From the NCBI GenBank assembly GCA_022508805.1, contig JAFLUM010000001.1, forward strand, positions 182,793 through 246,792: a stretch of DNA of 64,000 bases. The letters run 5' to 3'. Positions 26,353 to 34,616 of this stretch are shown piece after piece (the stretch's first letter is position 1; every line of letters starts with the position of its first letter). Below the pieces are notes generated by a model. That model saw nothing but the letters and a program-made list of their open reading frames with translations, did not search any database and had not been told where the DNA came from. Source of the stretch: Oscillospiraceae bacterium (GTDB taxonomy: Bacteria; Bacillota; Clostridia; Oscillospirales; Acutalibacteraceae). Position numbers and translations under genes: made by a program.

Positions 26353-28562
26353 TGAATGCTACACTTATCAAATCAAAAAAAGAGTTTGAAGGTTGTTTGA
26401 ATCATTTTAAAGATTCCAATTGCATTCATTTGGGAATAAATGAAGAAACAGTTTTTTTATTGGACAATTTTGACGATATTCACGAGAAGCTTGACGGCAA
26501 ATATATATTTTTTGAAAACGGATTTTCAAATATGATTATCTGTTTAATGGATTTTAATTATATTTACTCCAAGAAAAATACAAACGGAATATCAGACAAT
26601 TTGATTCGACAGATATCTAATGATGTTTCCAAGAAAATTAAGACTATTGAAAATGATGTTTTTATAGTTTCTGCACGCCTTCTTCTGTCTAAAGAAGCCG
26701 ATAACCTGTTTTTTAGTGAGTGTATTGCGAAATTAAAGCAAATATACAGAGAATACCATTTTATATTCTGTCAGTCTGACAAAACGGATTTCATAACAGA
26801 TAATATCAAATATTTTCATCATAGAATTGCTTCCGGACATATATATCATTTTATGCCCGAAATCGATATGACTCAAATAAATTTTGAGAATAGCGAAAAT
26901 GAGTTTATATATTTAGCATTACCTGAAACAGCAAATGCTGAGGTCTTGTTTCAAGAAAGTGAAATACTAATTTCGAAGTATACTTTAGCCAACTATAAAT
27001 ATTCGCCGGATAATTCTTTGGTGTTCATGCGTGAAGAGTTTTCTGAGTGTTATGTTAAAATTTTAAAAATCACATATGATAAATTACTTACTTATCAGCG
27101 TTATTTAAATATCTTTAATCTGAAAGAACACTTTGAAGCATTCAATTGCAACAGTTCTGAATTTTCACAAATTAAAGATATTCTTGTTTATACTGTCGCA
27201 AAAGCATCCGATCAAAAATCCATATTAAACAAGCGGCTTGAAGAAATGATATCGACGCGTAAAAATGAGTGGTCGCTTATTCCGGATATCGTATTGATGT
27301 ATCCTGTATGTGTGTTGGATAAAAGTAAAATTCAAAACTGTAGCAATGAATATGATTCCGATATGAATGCTTATATGCATTATTTGGATATGCGATTACA
27401 ATGCGAGACAGGCGTTCCTTATGGCTATGACGGAGCAGATATGATGGCCAGGTTTAAAAAACGGGTCTCCAGGCACTACTTAGGCACTGCTAAGTTTAGG
27501 ATCACCGAAGAGATGATAATGGATATACTTGACAAAGAAGATATATCCGTCGGAGCAGACATATATATGCATATGATGGTTGCTGTAGATGCAGAATCTG
27601 ACGTAGGAGTGTTGTATGTTATTTCATTGTCAAGTCCTTTCCTGTTGAGCCATTTATTAGATAATGTTGTCAGAAATCAGCTCATGGTTGTAACGCAAGA
27701 CGGCATAAGGAATCTATATGAGCATATACTGAAAAGCTGGAATTTGAAAATCAGCGGAACCCCTAAAAGCTATGTTACTATACCAAGAGATAAAGATTCA
27801 CTTGAACATCAACAGTTAGCATCCCTTTTAATGTCTGAGACTATTTACGAAGAAGGAGAAGATTTCAGCCAAATAGTAGATAAGGGAATTATTCAAATTG
27901 TAAATGAGCCATACGGTATGGGGCAATATGATATAGCATATGTGGGTGCTACATCGAATGCGTTTATTCAATTTTACCCATCATATAGAGGCAGTAAACA
28001 ATATCGGTTATTTTGGAATGCGGTTACGGCTTTTTATATAGAATTGATATTGTTTGAAGAAGCTGCAGTTACAAGATTCAATAGATCATTAGTCGAATTA
28101 ATGTCTGATGCAAATAAAGAATCACCGGAAGCGTTTTTGGAGAAAAACAGAAATATTACCAACGATTATTTAAGATCTGTGGAGTTTTGGGATGTACAAC
28201 TGAACTATCCTTCTTCTCAACGCTCCATAAAAATGATAAGAGATGCTTTCAATGAGAATGATTTGCTGTCAAGGATGGAACGATACCAAACCCAAGTGCA
28301 AAACATCTTTGAAATCAACAAGGAGTTAATTGACAGGGAAGCAGAAAAAGCCGAAAAGAAAAGCAATGATAATATGAATTTTATTCTCTTTGTGCTGACC
28401 GTTGTCAGTACCGTTTCGGCTATCTATCAAATCGTTGACTATATAATAAACTATATATCTACGAACCCTATTCAGAACCTTTTCCCAATTGTTATGAATT
28501 TAATTGTAATAATCGGAATGGTTATAATATATTCATATAGAAAAAGAAAGCGTAATCAATAG
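26352..28562 (+). CDS. Large protein with coiled coil and two C-terminal membrane helices
   Basis: This ~736-residue protein is not recognised as a named family. Residues 1-640 are soluble and mixed alpha/beta, without signal peptide, Walker motif or evident catalytic signature. A charged helix (about 640-672, ending DREAEKAEKKSND) leads into two transmembrane helices (about 675-697 and 707-729) and a basic YSYRKRKRNQ tail. This order of cytosolic domain, coiled helix and paired C-terminal helices is CorA-like in shape, though there is no GMN motif. The ATG at 26352 has AAGGAG and is coupled to the amidohydrolase. Codon use is AT-biased. A membrane-acting effector or sensor is possible; this is inference. 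Confidence 0.8.
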   Translation: MNATLIKSKKEFEGCLNHFKDSNCIHLGINEETVFLLDNFDDIHEKLDGKYIFFENGFSNMIICLMDFNYIYSKKNTNGISDNLIRQISNDVSKKIKTIENDVFIVSARLLLSKEADNLFFSECIAKLKQIYREYHFIFCQSDKTDFITDNIKYFHHRIASGHIYHFMPEIDMTQINFENSENEFIYLALPETANAEVLFQESEILISKYTLANYKYSPDNSLVFMREEFSECYVKILKITYDKLLTYQRYLNIFNLKEHFEAFNCNSSEFSQIKDILVYTVAKASDQKSILNKRLEEMISTRKNEWSLIPDIVLMYPVCVLDKSKIQNCSNEYDSDMNAYMHYLDMRLQCETGVPYGYDGADMMARFKKRVSRHYLGTAKFRITEEMIMDILDKEDISVGADIYMHMMVAVDAESDVGVLYVISLSSPFLLSHLLDNVVRNQLMVVTQDGIRNLYEHILKSWNLKISGTPKSYVTIPRDKDSLEHQQLASLLMSETIYEEGEDFSQIVDKGIIQIVNEPYGMGQYDIAYVGATSNAFIQFYPSYRGSKQYRLFWNAVTAFYIELILFEEAAVTRFNRSLVELMSDANKESPEAFLEKNRNITNDYLRSVEFWDVQLNYPSSQRSIKMIRDAFNENDLLSRMERYQTQVQNIFEINKELIDREAEKAEKKSNDNMNFILFVLTVVSTVSAIYQIVDYIINYISTNPIQNLFPIVMNLIVIIGMVIIYSYRKRKRNQ

Positions 28563-28628
28563 CTCCCTTTGATTTATTTGTTTTTTTCTGTTTCGGGCCG
28601 TATATTTTCTGCACAGCATACCGAATTA

Positions 28629-28653
28629 AAAAGGGTCACACCGTGACCCTTTT
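28629..28653. terminator. Bidirectional intrinsic terminator
   Basis: Perfect 11-base arms AAAAGGGTCAC / GTGACCCTTTT flank a three-base loop, followed by TCTTT. It lies between the convergent island operon and lexA. Confidence 0.85.
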
Positions 28654-28680
28654 CTTTAAGTTGATTTTCTTTAAGTTAAA

Positions 28681-29271
28681 TCAATAATATCTGTATACTG
28701 CAACGACCTTGCCGAGAATAACTACCTCGTCGGTGATTATCGGCTCGTAAGCGTCGTTTTCAGGCTGAAGTCTGAAATGCCCCTTTTCCTTATAAAAGCG
28801 CTTTACGGTTGCCTCATCGCCTATCATGGCGATAACTATCTCTCCGTTTGCGGCTACGGGAGTTTTTTCAGCCACCACGATGTCGCCGTCAAGGATCCCC
28901 GCCCAAAGCATACTTTCGCCGCGAACCTTTAGGGCAAACAGCGACTTGTCACGCGATACCCTGCCGTTATAGGCGATATAGCCCTCTATCTGCTCCACAG
29001 CGAGAATGGGCATACCTGCCGTGACGGTTCCCAACAGCGGAACGCTCGTCACATTTTCAGCCTGACCTATAACGCGTATGGAACGCTTTAAGAGCGGGTC
29101 GCGTTCAATGTATCCCGCCTCCTCCAACGCATCAAGATTTGCCTGCACGGACGAGGTGGAGCGAAGTCCCACTGCCGAGCCTATCTCACGTACCGACGGC
29201 GGAACACCGCACTGCGAACGCTCGCAGAGAAACTCATAAATTTTTTGCTGTGTATCGTTAATGGGGCGCAT
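28681..29271 (-). CDS. lexA: SOS repressor LexA
   Basis: This ~196-residue repressor has an N-terminal winged helix-turn-helix (GVPPSVREIGSAVGLRSTSS) for operator binding. Its C-terminal self-cleaving domain shows the Ala-Gly cleavage site in TVTAGMPI, the catalytic Ser in RGESM and the Lys in ATVKRFY. RecA filaments trigger its autoproteolysis after DNA damage. The ATG at 29271, directly after AGGAGG, is preferred over one six codons upstream. A palindromic operator overlaps its promoter, indicating autoregulation. Confidence 0.96.
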   Translation of the reverse strand: MRPINDTQQKIYEFLCERSQCGVPPSVREIGSAVGLRSTSSVQANLDALEEAGYIERDPLLKRSIRVIGQAENVTSVPLLGTVTAGMPILAVEQIEGYIAYNGRVSRDKSLFALKVRGESMLWAGILDGDIVVAEKTPVAANGEIVIAMIGDEATVKRFYKEKGHFRLQPENDAYEPIITDEVVILGKVVAVYRYY

Positions 29272-29312
29272 AAAAATCCTCCTGATCACACTTCTCGGCT
29301 ATACTTTTCTAT

Positions 29313-29341
29313 ATAATAACACACTTTTTTCAAAAAAGCAA
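29313..29341 (-). promoter_or_regulatory. lexA promoter
   Basis: On the minus strand, TTGCTT (29336-29341) is 17 bases from TATTAT (29313-29318). The -35 box overlaps the operator-like palindrome. Confidence 0.6.
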
Positions 29342-29352
29342 ACATTTGTTTG
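29339..29352. promoter_or_regulatory. Probable LexA operator
   Basis: CAAAC-ATTT-GTTTG is a perfect 5+4+5 inverted repeat. It matches the Gram-positive LexA box (CGAAC-N4-GTTCG) except for the second base of each arm. It lies over the lexA -35 box and between divergent genes. Confidence 0.6.
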
Positions 29353-29359
29353 TTGTTTT

Positions 29360-29390
29360 TTGAAATTTTTTCTTCATTCGGATGTATAAT
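29360..29390 (+). promoter_or_regulatory. Possible promoter of the SpoIIQ-like gene
   Basis: A perfect TATAAT (29385-29390) is preceded at 19 bases by TTGAAA (29360-29365). The spacing is long for sigma-A. If the gene is sporulation-specific, another sigma factor may act here instead. Confidence 0.4.
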
Positions 29391-29432
29391 GCATCGCCTT
29401 TTCGGGTCAAAATACCTTCGGAGGTGCTTATA

Positions 29433-30113
29433 TTGAAAAAATCCGTAAGCAAGGAGAAATTTAAAAAATCGGCATATTCCGCCGCGGCGCTGGGACTTTG
29501 CGTAACGGCACTTTTGGCATTTTGGATGTCTAACAGAAACAACAATCTTGCCCTTCCCGAAGAAACAGAGACCGTCGGATTTGACACTGTTGAGACTAAA
29601 AAGGAAGAGGAAGCGGTAAATACGCCTGTCACCGATGTACCGGATGAGCGATACACCGCCTCGCCTGTGACTGAAGCGGAGATGCCCGCTCAAAGCGTAT
29701 ATTTTGCAATGCCCATGGACAGCGGCGTAAGCCGTGAATATTCAAACGGTGAGATCGTGAAAAACAGCACGACAGACGACTGGAGAACACACGACGGCGT
29801 GGATTTCAGCGGTGTGGCAGGCGATGCGGTCAAGGCCATAAACAGCGGCACGGTGACAGCCGTACGTCAAGATGCTCTGTGGGGGACTGTAGTCACCGTA
29901 GACCACGGCAACGGGATAATCGCTGAATACCGAGGACTTGCCGATGCCGGCGCCGCTCAGCCCGGCGACACGGTTGATACAAACGGTAAGGTGGGAGTTC
30001 TTGGCGAAATTCCCGTTGAAAAAAACGACGGCGCTCACCTGCACCTTGAAATATATAAGGACGGAAAGCTCGTTTCGCCGTCCGATTATATCGGAAAAAC
30101 AGTTGAGCAATAA
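29433..30113 (+). CDS. SpoIIQ-like M23-domain sporulation protein
   Basis: This ~226-residue protein has a transmembrane helix near the N-terminus (about residues 14-33), an acidic/Thr-rich linker and one M23 domain. Zinc-ligand positions are kept in HDGVDFSG and AHLHLEIY. The pattern VRQDALWGTVVTVDHGNGI followed by a tyrosine-containing strand resembles SpoIIQ, the forespore protein that pairs with SpoIIIAH across the septum. Clostridial SpoIIQ proteins keep the catalytic residues, unlike that of B. subtilis. The start is TTG at 29433, six bases after GGAGGTG. An ordinary cell-wall M23 protein is the alternative. Confidence 0.7.
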   Translation: MKKSVSKEKFKKSAYSAAALGLCVTALLAFWMSNRNNNLALPEETETVGFDTVETKKEEEAVNTPVTDVPDERYTASPVTEAEMPAQSVYFAMPMDSGVSREYSNGEIVKNSTTDDWRTHDGVDFSGVAGDAVKAINSGTVTAVRQDALWGTVVTVDHGNGIIAEYRGLADAGAAQPGDTVDTNGKVGVLGEIPVEKNDGAHLHLEIYKDGKLVSPSDYIGKTVEQ

Positions 30114-30119
30114 TTTATG

Positions 30120-30142
30120 CGGCAGTTTTACTGCCGTTTTTT
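30120..30142 (+). terminator. Intrinsic terminator after the SpoIIQ-like gene
   Basis: The arms CGGCAG / CTGCCG with a five-base loop are followed by TTTTTT. Confidence 0.85.
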
Positions 30143-30188
30143 ATTGCTTATTTCAAAAAATTATGATACTATTTATGCGGTGATAAAA

Positions 30189-30728
30189 TTGATTTCGGTT
30201 TCTTTTTTTGAGATAACTGGGCATACAGATCTGTCGGGTCTGAACAAGCTGCCCGAAAGCGTAAGGACCCATTGCAAAAAGCGTGAAAGCGCCGCTGCAG
30301 CTTTGGCACTTACCGAAATGGGCATTTCGCATCTGCAATATGAAAAAAGCGGTAAGCCCATAGCCGATAACTGCTTTGTCAGCATTTCTCACAGCGGCTC
30401 AGCAGTCGCCGTATGCAAAAGCGATACGCCCGTGGGAATAGATATTGAGAAAATTGACAGAGAACGAAATTTTGAAAGAATTGTAAAAAGGTTTTATCAC
30501 GGCGAGGAAGTAAAAAATTTATTTAAAAATCCGTCTGCTGAAAAATTTTATGAGATATGGACCAAAAAAGAGGCTTACAGCAAAATATTTGGCGGAGGAC
30601 TTGCGGATATTATGAACGGATTTGACGTGTATTCGCCTGACGGCGTCAAATTTCAGACATACAAAATAAACGAATATATAATCACAGTTTGCGAAAAAAT
30701 ACGAAAAGAGGATAGATCATGCACATAA
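30189..30728 (+). CDS. Sfp-type 4'-phosphopantetheinyl transferase
   Basis: This ~179-residue enzyme transfers phosphopantetheine from CoA to carrier-protein serines. The magnesium/CoA motifs are VGIDIEKI near residue 82 and the WTKKEAYSK block near 122, with SISHSGSAVAV before them. It is shorter than classic Sfp (about 225 aa), as is common in clostridia. The likely start is the TTG at 30189, preceded by GCGGTGAT; a GTG three codons earlier has no ribosome site. The last 10 bases overlap the next gene. No NRPS/PKS genes are present, so acpP or an unseen carrier protein may be the partner. Confidence 0.85.
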   Translation: MISVSFFEITGHTDLSGLNKLPESVRTHCKKRESAAAALALTEMGISHLQYEKSGKPIADNCFVSISHSGSAVAVCKSDTPVGIDIEKIDRERNFERIVKRFYHGEEVKNLFKNPSAEKFYEIWTKKEAYSKIFGGGLADIMNGFDVYSPDGVKFQTYKINEYIITVCEKIRKEDRSCT

Positions 30729-31375
30729 AAAGCAATATTTTCAAATCGGTTTACAGGCTTTTATTCTTAATATGCTGTGAGGCGGGAATCATTTTACAGT
30801 ACGGTTTTGTTTCCGATCTCCACAGTATAGCGATGCTGTCCTGTTATTATACCATTATAAGCAATGTCATCTGCTTTCTGTATTTTTCGTATCTTTTAGT
30901 CGCCCGCCCCAAATCCGAACGTCCCGTCGTCAAGGGCGCTATCACCATGTGCATCGCGTTGACGGGCATTGTGTACCATCTGCTTTTATCCGGCGCTATG
31001 GAATCGAGCGGATATACGGGTGCGGCACTCACCGTCGCCAATCAAATTTTACATACGGTCGTACCGCTGATGGTTTTCTTTGATTATCTTTTCTTTACAC
31101 CCAAAGGTTCGTTTAAAAGTCTTGACCCCCTGATGTGGACGCTTATACCCATAGCCTATCTCATTTTCGCAATGGTACGCGCCGAGGTAAGCAGTGCCAC
31201 ATTTACGGGCTTCGGCAAACCGAGCCGTTATCCGTATCCCTTTATGGATGTTGACGCTATCGGTGCAGGTAAGGTCGCGCTTATAATATTTATAATCACC
31301 GTGGCTTACATTGCAATGGGGTATCTGTTCTATGTAGCCGACAGCCTGCTGGGCGGTAAACTGAGGAGAAAATAA
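30719..31375 (+). CDS. Pr6Pr-family membrane protein
   Basis: This 218-residue protein has about six transmembrane helices and short loops. Conserved-looking landmarks include SCYYTIISNVICFLYF, TGIVYHLLLSG, QILHTVVPLMVFFDYLFF and a late YPYPFMDVDAIG. These match the family annotated Pr6Pr, whose function is unknown. The start overlaps the Sfp gene by 10 bases and has AGAGGAT before it. The gene ends before a strong terminator. Confidence 0.75.
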   Translation: MHIKSNIFKSVYRLLFLICCEAGIILQYGFVSDLHSIAMLSCYYTIISNVICFLYFSYLLVARPKSERPVVKGAITMCIALTGIVYHLLLSGAMESSGYTGAALTVANQILHTVVPLMVFFDYLFFTPKGSFKSLDPLMWTLIPIAYLIFAMVRAEVSSATFTGFGKPSRYPYPFMDVDAIGAGKVALIIFIITVAYIAMGYLFYVADSLLGGKLRRK

Positions 31376-31390
31376 TATTACACGCGTTTA

Positions 31391-31416
31391 CCCGTCCGTT
31401 TGCGCGGACGGGTTTT
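31391..31416 (+). terminator. Intrinsic terminator
   Basis: The arms CCCGTCCG / CGGACGGG with a six-base loop are followed by TTTTATTT, ending the Sfp/Pr6Pr unit. Confidence 0.88.
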
Positions 31417-31433
31417 ATTTGTGTTGTCGGCAG

Positions 31434-31462
31434 TTGACATACATTAAAAAACAGAGTAAAAT
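31434..31462 (+). promoter_or_regulatory. Strong sigma-A promoter for the CapD/PglF-like gene
   Basis: Perfect TTGACA (31434-31439), a 17-base spacer and TAAAAT (31457-31462) lie about 45 bases before the start. Confidence 0.8.
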
Positions 31463-31507
31463 AAATAAGATTACAAAAAAATACAACACGGTTCAGAGGT
31501 GTTATTT

Positions 31508-33385
31508 TTGAAAAAATTGTTTGTGACCTTAAGGCCTTATCAGCTTTTACTGTTAATATTTGACTTTCTTATTGTAAACGGCTCGTATTATCTTTCACTT
31601 TTTTTACACAGGCAGTTTACGTTTTCATTGGCGCTTATCAAATTTTTACTTGTCCGCGTGCCATTTGTCACCGTAATTTACCTTGTTTTGTTCACACTGT
31701 TCCATCTATATAATAATGTATGGAAATATATGGGATTTTACGAGATCATCCGCACGGTGTTCTGCGCCGGCTTCGGTACTGCCCTTTGCTGGATCATTGA
31801 TTACATCGGAATGAAAGCGAACTATTTTCTCGGTCTTAACGTTATGCCTTTTGTCGTCTATGTAGACGCGATTATGATAATCGCATTTTGCTCGGTTGGT
31901 ATACGCGTAATGATAAGAGCATACCGAACCCTTAAAACCGAGTCTCAGATGTCGAGAGCAACCGCAAACAAGCGTATTATGATCATCGGCGCAGGCAATA
32001 TGGGCTGCTCTTTGCTTTATGAAATGGGCATCAGCGGATACAGATACGGCTTACCTGTTGTTCTTGTTGACGATGACAACAGCAAGCAAAAAATGCGTGT
32101 CAGAGGAATTCCCGTAGCGGGAAAAATCAACGATATCCCTGCTCTCGTCAAAAAATATGATGTGAATGAGATAATTTTCTGTATCCCATCTGCATCCGCA
32201 GAGCGAAAAAGAGAAATATTTGAGATCGCAATGTCCACCGGCTGCAGTCTTAAAACCGCTCCCGACATCAACGAATTCAAAAATATGACTGCAAACGAAT
32301 CTTTCAGCGACAAAATCAAGGACGTAGATATTATCGATCTGCTTTCCCGTCCCGAGGTAAAGCTCAACACCGAGGTTTGCAGCTACCTTAAAGGGCAGAC
32401 GGTTCTTGTTACGGGCGGCGGCGGATCTATCGGCAGTGAGCTGTGCCGTCAGATCGCTCGCTACGAACCCGACAGAATAGTTATATTTGATATTTACGAA
32501 AATAATGCTTTTTCGTTAAAGCTGTCTTTGGACAGGCGTTACTGCGGTTCGCCTGCAGTGGATATACGCATCGGTTCGGTACGGGATATTGAAAGACTGC
32601 GTGAGGTTTTTGAGGAATATCATCCGTCATCCGTATTCCACGCGGCAGCTCACAAGCATGTGCCTCTTATGGAGGACAGCCCTTACGAAGCTGTAAAAAA
32701 CAATGTTTTGGGCACATATAACACTGCTCTTTGCGCAAACGAGTACGGCGTTAAGAATTTTATTCTTCTCTCCACCGACAAGGCGGTCAATCCCACTAAC
32801 GTAATGGGCGCTACAAAACGCGTGGCGGAGCTTATTGTTCAGCATTTCAGCAAAATATCAAAGGGCACGAAATTTGCCGCAGTACGCTTTGGAAACGTGC
32901 TTGGCTCAAACGGAAGTGTTATTCCGATTTTTAAAGAGCAGCTGGCAAACGGCGGTCCGCTTACCGTTACGCACCCTGATATAACGCGTTATTTTATGAC
33001 CATTCCCGAGGCGAGCCAGCTTGTGGTTCAGGCAGGCGGACTTGCAAATGGCGGCGAAATATTCGTGCTTGATATGGGCGAGCCGGTAAAAATAGTCACG
33101 CTGGCAGAAAAGCTTATCACTCTGTCGGGGTTTGAGCCGTATAAAGATATTGAGATACAGTTCACGGGGCTTCGCCCGGGCGAAAAGCTTTACGAAGAGC
33201 TTTCTATGGAAGAGGAGCTTGACGGCAGAAAGAAGACGGAAAACGATAAGATCTTCATCACCTCTCCCCTGCCCATAGACGATGAACAGCTTGAAAGGGA
33301 TATTAAGTTTATTCCCGATATTACACCCGACAACGTGAGAGATTTCCTTAAACGTCTTGTCCCCAATTACCAACCTAAAAAATAA
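31508..33385 (+). CDS. Polysaccharide-biosynthesis nucleotide-sugar dehydratase (CapD/PglF/WbpM-like)
   Basis: This ~625-residue protein has four N-terminal transmembrane helices (about residues 10-140), a first Rossmann domain (IMIIGAGNMGCSLL) and a second SDR domain (VLVTGGGGSIGSELC near 297). The modified catalytic triad is in LLSTDKAV and NVMGATKR (Ser-Met-Lys, as in membrane-bound UDP-GlcNAc 4,6-dehydratases). It likely makes a 4-keto-6-deoxy sugar nucleotide for capsule, S-layer glycan or protein glycosylation. The start is TTG at 31508, six bases after AGAGGTG. No glycosyltransferases adjoin it; the BY-kinase lies 11 kb away. Confidence 0.93.
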   Translation: MKKLFVTLRPYQLLLLIFDFLIVNGSYYLSLFLHRQFTFSLALIKFLLVRVPFVTVIYLVLFTLFHLYNNVWKYMGFYEIIRTVFCAGFGTALCWIIDYIGMKANYFLGLNVMPFVVYVDAIMIIAFCSVGIRVMIRAYRTLKTESQMSRATANKRIMIIGAGNMGCSLLYEMGISGYRYGLPVVLVDDDNSKQKMRVRGIPVAGKINDIPALVKKYDVNEIIFCIPSASAERKREIFEIAMSTGCSLKTAPDINEFKNMTANESFSDKIKDVDIIDLLSRPEVKLNTEVCSYLKGQTVLVTGGGGSIGSELCRQIARYEPDRIVIFDIYENNAFSLKLSLDRRYCGSPAVDIRIGSVRDIERLREVFEEYHPSSVFHAAAHKHVPLMEDSPYEAVKNNVLGTYNTALCANEYGVKNFILLSTDKAVNPTNVMGATKRVAELIVQHFSKISKGTKFAAVRFGNVLGSNGSVIPIFKEQLANGGPLTVTHPDITRYFMTIPEASQLVVQAGGLANGGEIFVLDMGEPVKIVTLAEKLITLSGFEPYKDIEIQFTGLRPGEKLYEELSMEEELDGRKKTENDKIFITSPLPIDDEQLERDIKFIPDITPDNVRDFLKRLVPNYQPKK

Positions 33386-33474
33386 TTTTTTAGTAAGCGA
33401 CGGTTAAATCGGCAAGAGCGGTTGACACCGCAGTCACATTTAATCAGCGGTTACTTTAACTGGAGATGTTTACA

Positions 33475-34539
33475 ATGCAAATCAGAACGGAGCTTACTTC
33501 GACTCCCAAAACAAAGCCCGATGAAAAGCATCTCGGCTTCGGAAACCACTATACCGACCATATGTTTATAATGGACTACGAGAAGGGTCAGGGCTGGCAC
33601 GACGCCAGAATAGTGCCTTATCAGCCTATCATCCTCGACCCCTCGGCGCTGGTTTTTCACTATGCTCAGGAATGCTTTGAGGGACTTAAGGCATACCGCT
33701 GTCCCGACGGAAGCGTTCAGCTTTTCAGGCCCGACAAAAACGCTGAAAGAATGCAATCCACACACCGACGCCTTTGTATTCCCGAAATCCCCGTTGAGGA
33801 TTTTGTCGAGGCAGTCAAGGCACTTGTATCAGTGGATAAGGACTGGGTACCCTCAGAGCCCGAAACAAGCCTTTACATAAGACCCTTTACCATAGCCACC
33901 GAGCCCGTTCTCGGCGTTAAAGCGTCCGACAAATATCAGTTCATTATAATCTGCTCTCCCTCAGGCGCTTATTATGAAGAGGGTATGAATCCCGTCAAAA
34001 TATACGTTGAGGACGAGTTCGTCCGCGCTGCTCCCGGAGGAACGGGGTACATCAAATGCGGCGGCAACTATGCGGCATCTATCATCGCAGGCGAGAAGGC
34101 TCACAAAATGGGTTACTCTCAGGTTTTGTGGCTCGACGGTGTTGAGCGCAAATACGTTGAAGAAGTCGGCTCAATGAACATTATGTTCAAGATAGGCGGA
34201 GAAATATATACTGCCGCGACTGTAGGCACGGTTCTTCCCGGAATAACAAGGATGAGCTGCTTAGAGCTTCTCAAAGAATGGGGCTATACGGTGCACGAAG
34301 GCAAGCTCGCCATAACCGACGTTATGCAGGCAGGGCGTGACGGCAGCCTTGAAGAAGTGTTCGGCACGGGTACTGCCGCTGTTATAAGCCCTGTCGGCGG
34401 ACTTATGTATGAGAATGAGACTGTTGAAATCAACGGTTTCGAAACAGGAGAACTCACACAGCGTCTTTATGACACGCTTACGGGCATTCAGTTCGGCACC
34501 CTGGACGACACAATGGGCTGGACGGTCAAGGTAGATTGA
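33475..34539 (+). CDS. ilvE: Branched-chain amino acid aminotransferase
   Basis: This ~354-residue fold-type IV PLP enzyme interconverts Leu/Ile/Val and their 2-oxo acids. It is of the longer BCAT type II. Landmarks are FHYAQECFEGLKAYR, RPDKNAERM, SLYIRPF and the PLP-lysine region GTGYIKCGGNYAAS, with EEVGSMNIMF and TGTAAVISPVGG following. The ATG at 33475, eight bases after GGAG, is preferred over one three codons upstream that touches the ribosome site. It is monocistronic, with a terminator directly after it. Confidence 0.95.
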   Translation: MQIRTELTSTPKTKPDEKHLGFGNHYTDHMFIMDYEKGQGWHDARIVPYQPIILDPSALVFHYAQECFEGLKAYRCPDGSVQLFRPDKNAERMQSTHRRLCIPEIPVEDFVEAVKALVSVDKDWVPSEPETSLYIRPFTIATEPVLGVKASDKYQFIIICSPSGAYYEEGMNPVKIYVEDEFVRAAPGGTGYIKCGGNYAASIIAGEKAHKMGYSQVLWLDGVERKYVEEVGSMNIMFKIGGEIYTAATVGTVLPGITRMSCLELLKEWGYTVHEGKLAITDVMQAGRDGSLEEVFGTGTAAVISPVGGLMYENETVEINGFETGELTQRLYDTLTGIQFGTLDDTMGWTVKVD

Positions 34540-34562
34540 TTTAAACATCTTAAACAATATAA

Positions 34563-34593
34563 AAACTTCCGTTTGTAAAAGCGGAAGTTTTTT
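34563..34593 (+). terminator. Intrinsic terminator after ilvE
   Basis: The arms AAACTTCCG / CGGAAGTTT with a 10-base loop are followed by further T residues. Confidence 0.85.
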
Positions 34594-34616
34594 GAGCGGT
34601 TTTACGAGGTTTACAA

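Noticed and set aside
29286-29693. Minus-strand open frame over the lexA/spoIIQ-like region
   Set aside because: It overlaps the promoter, operator and the start of a well-supported plus-strand gene, and lacks a ribosome site.
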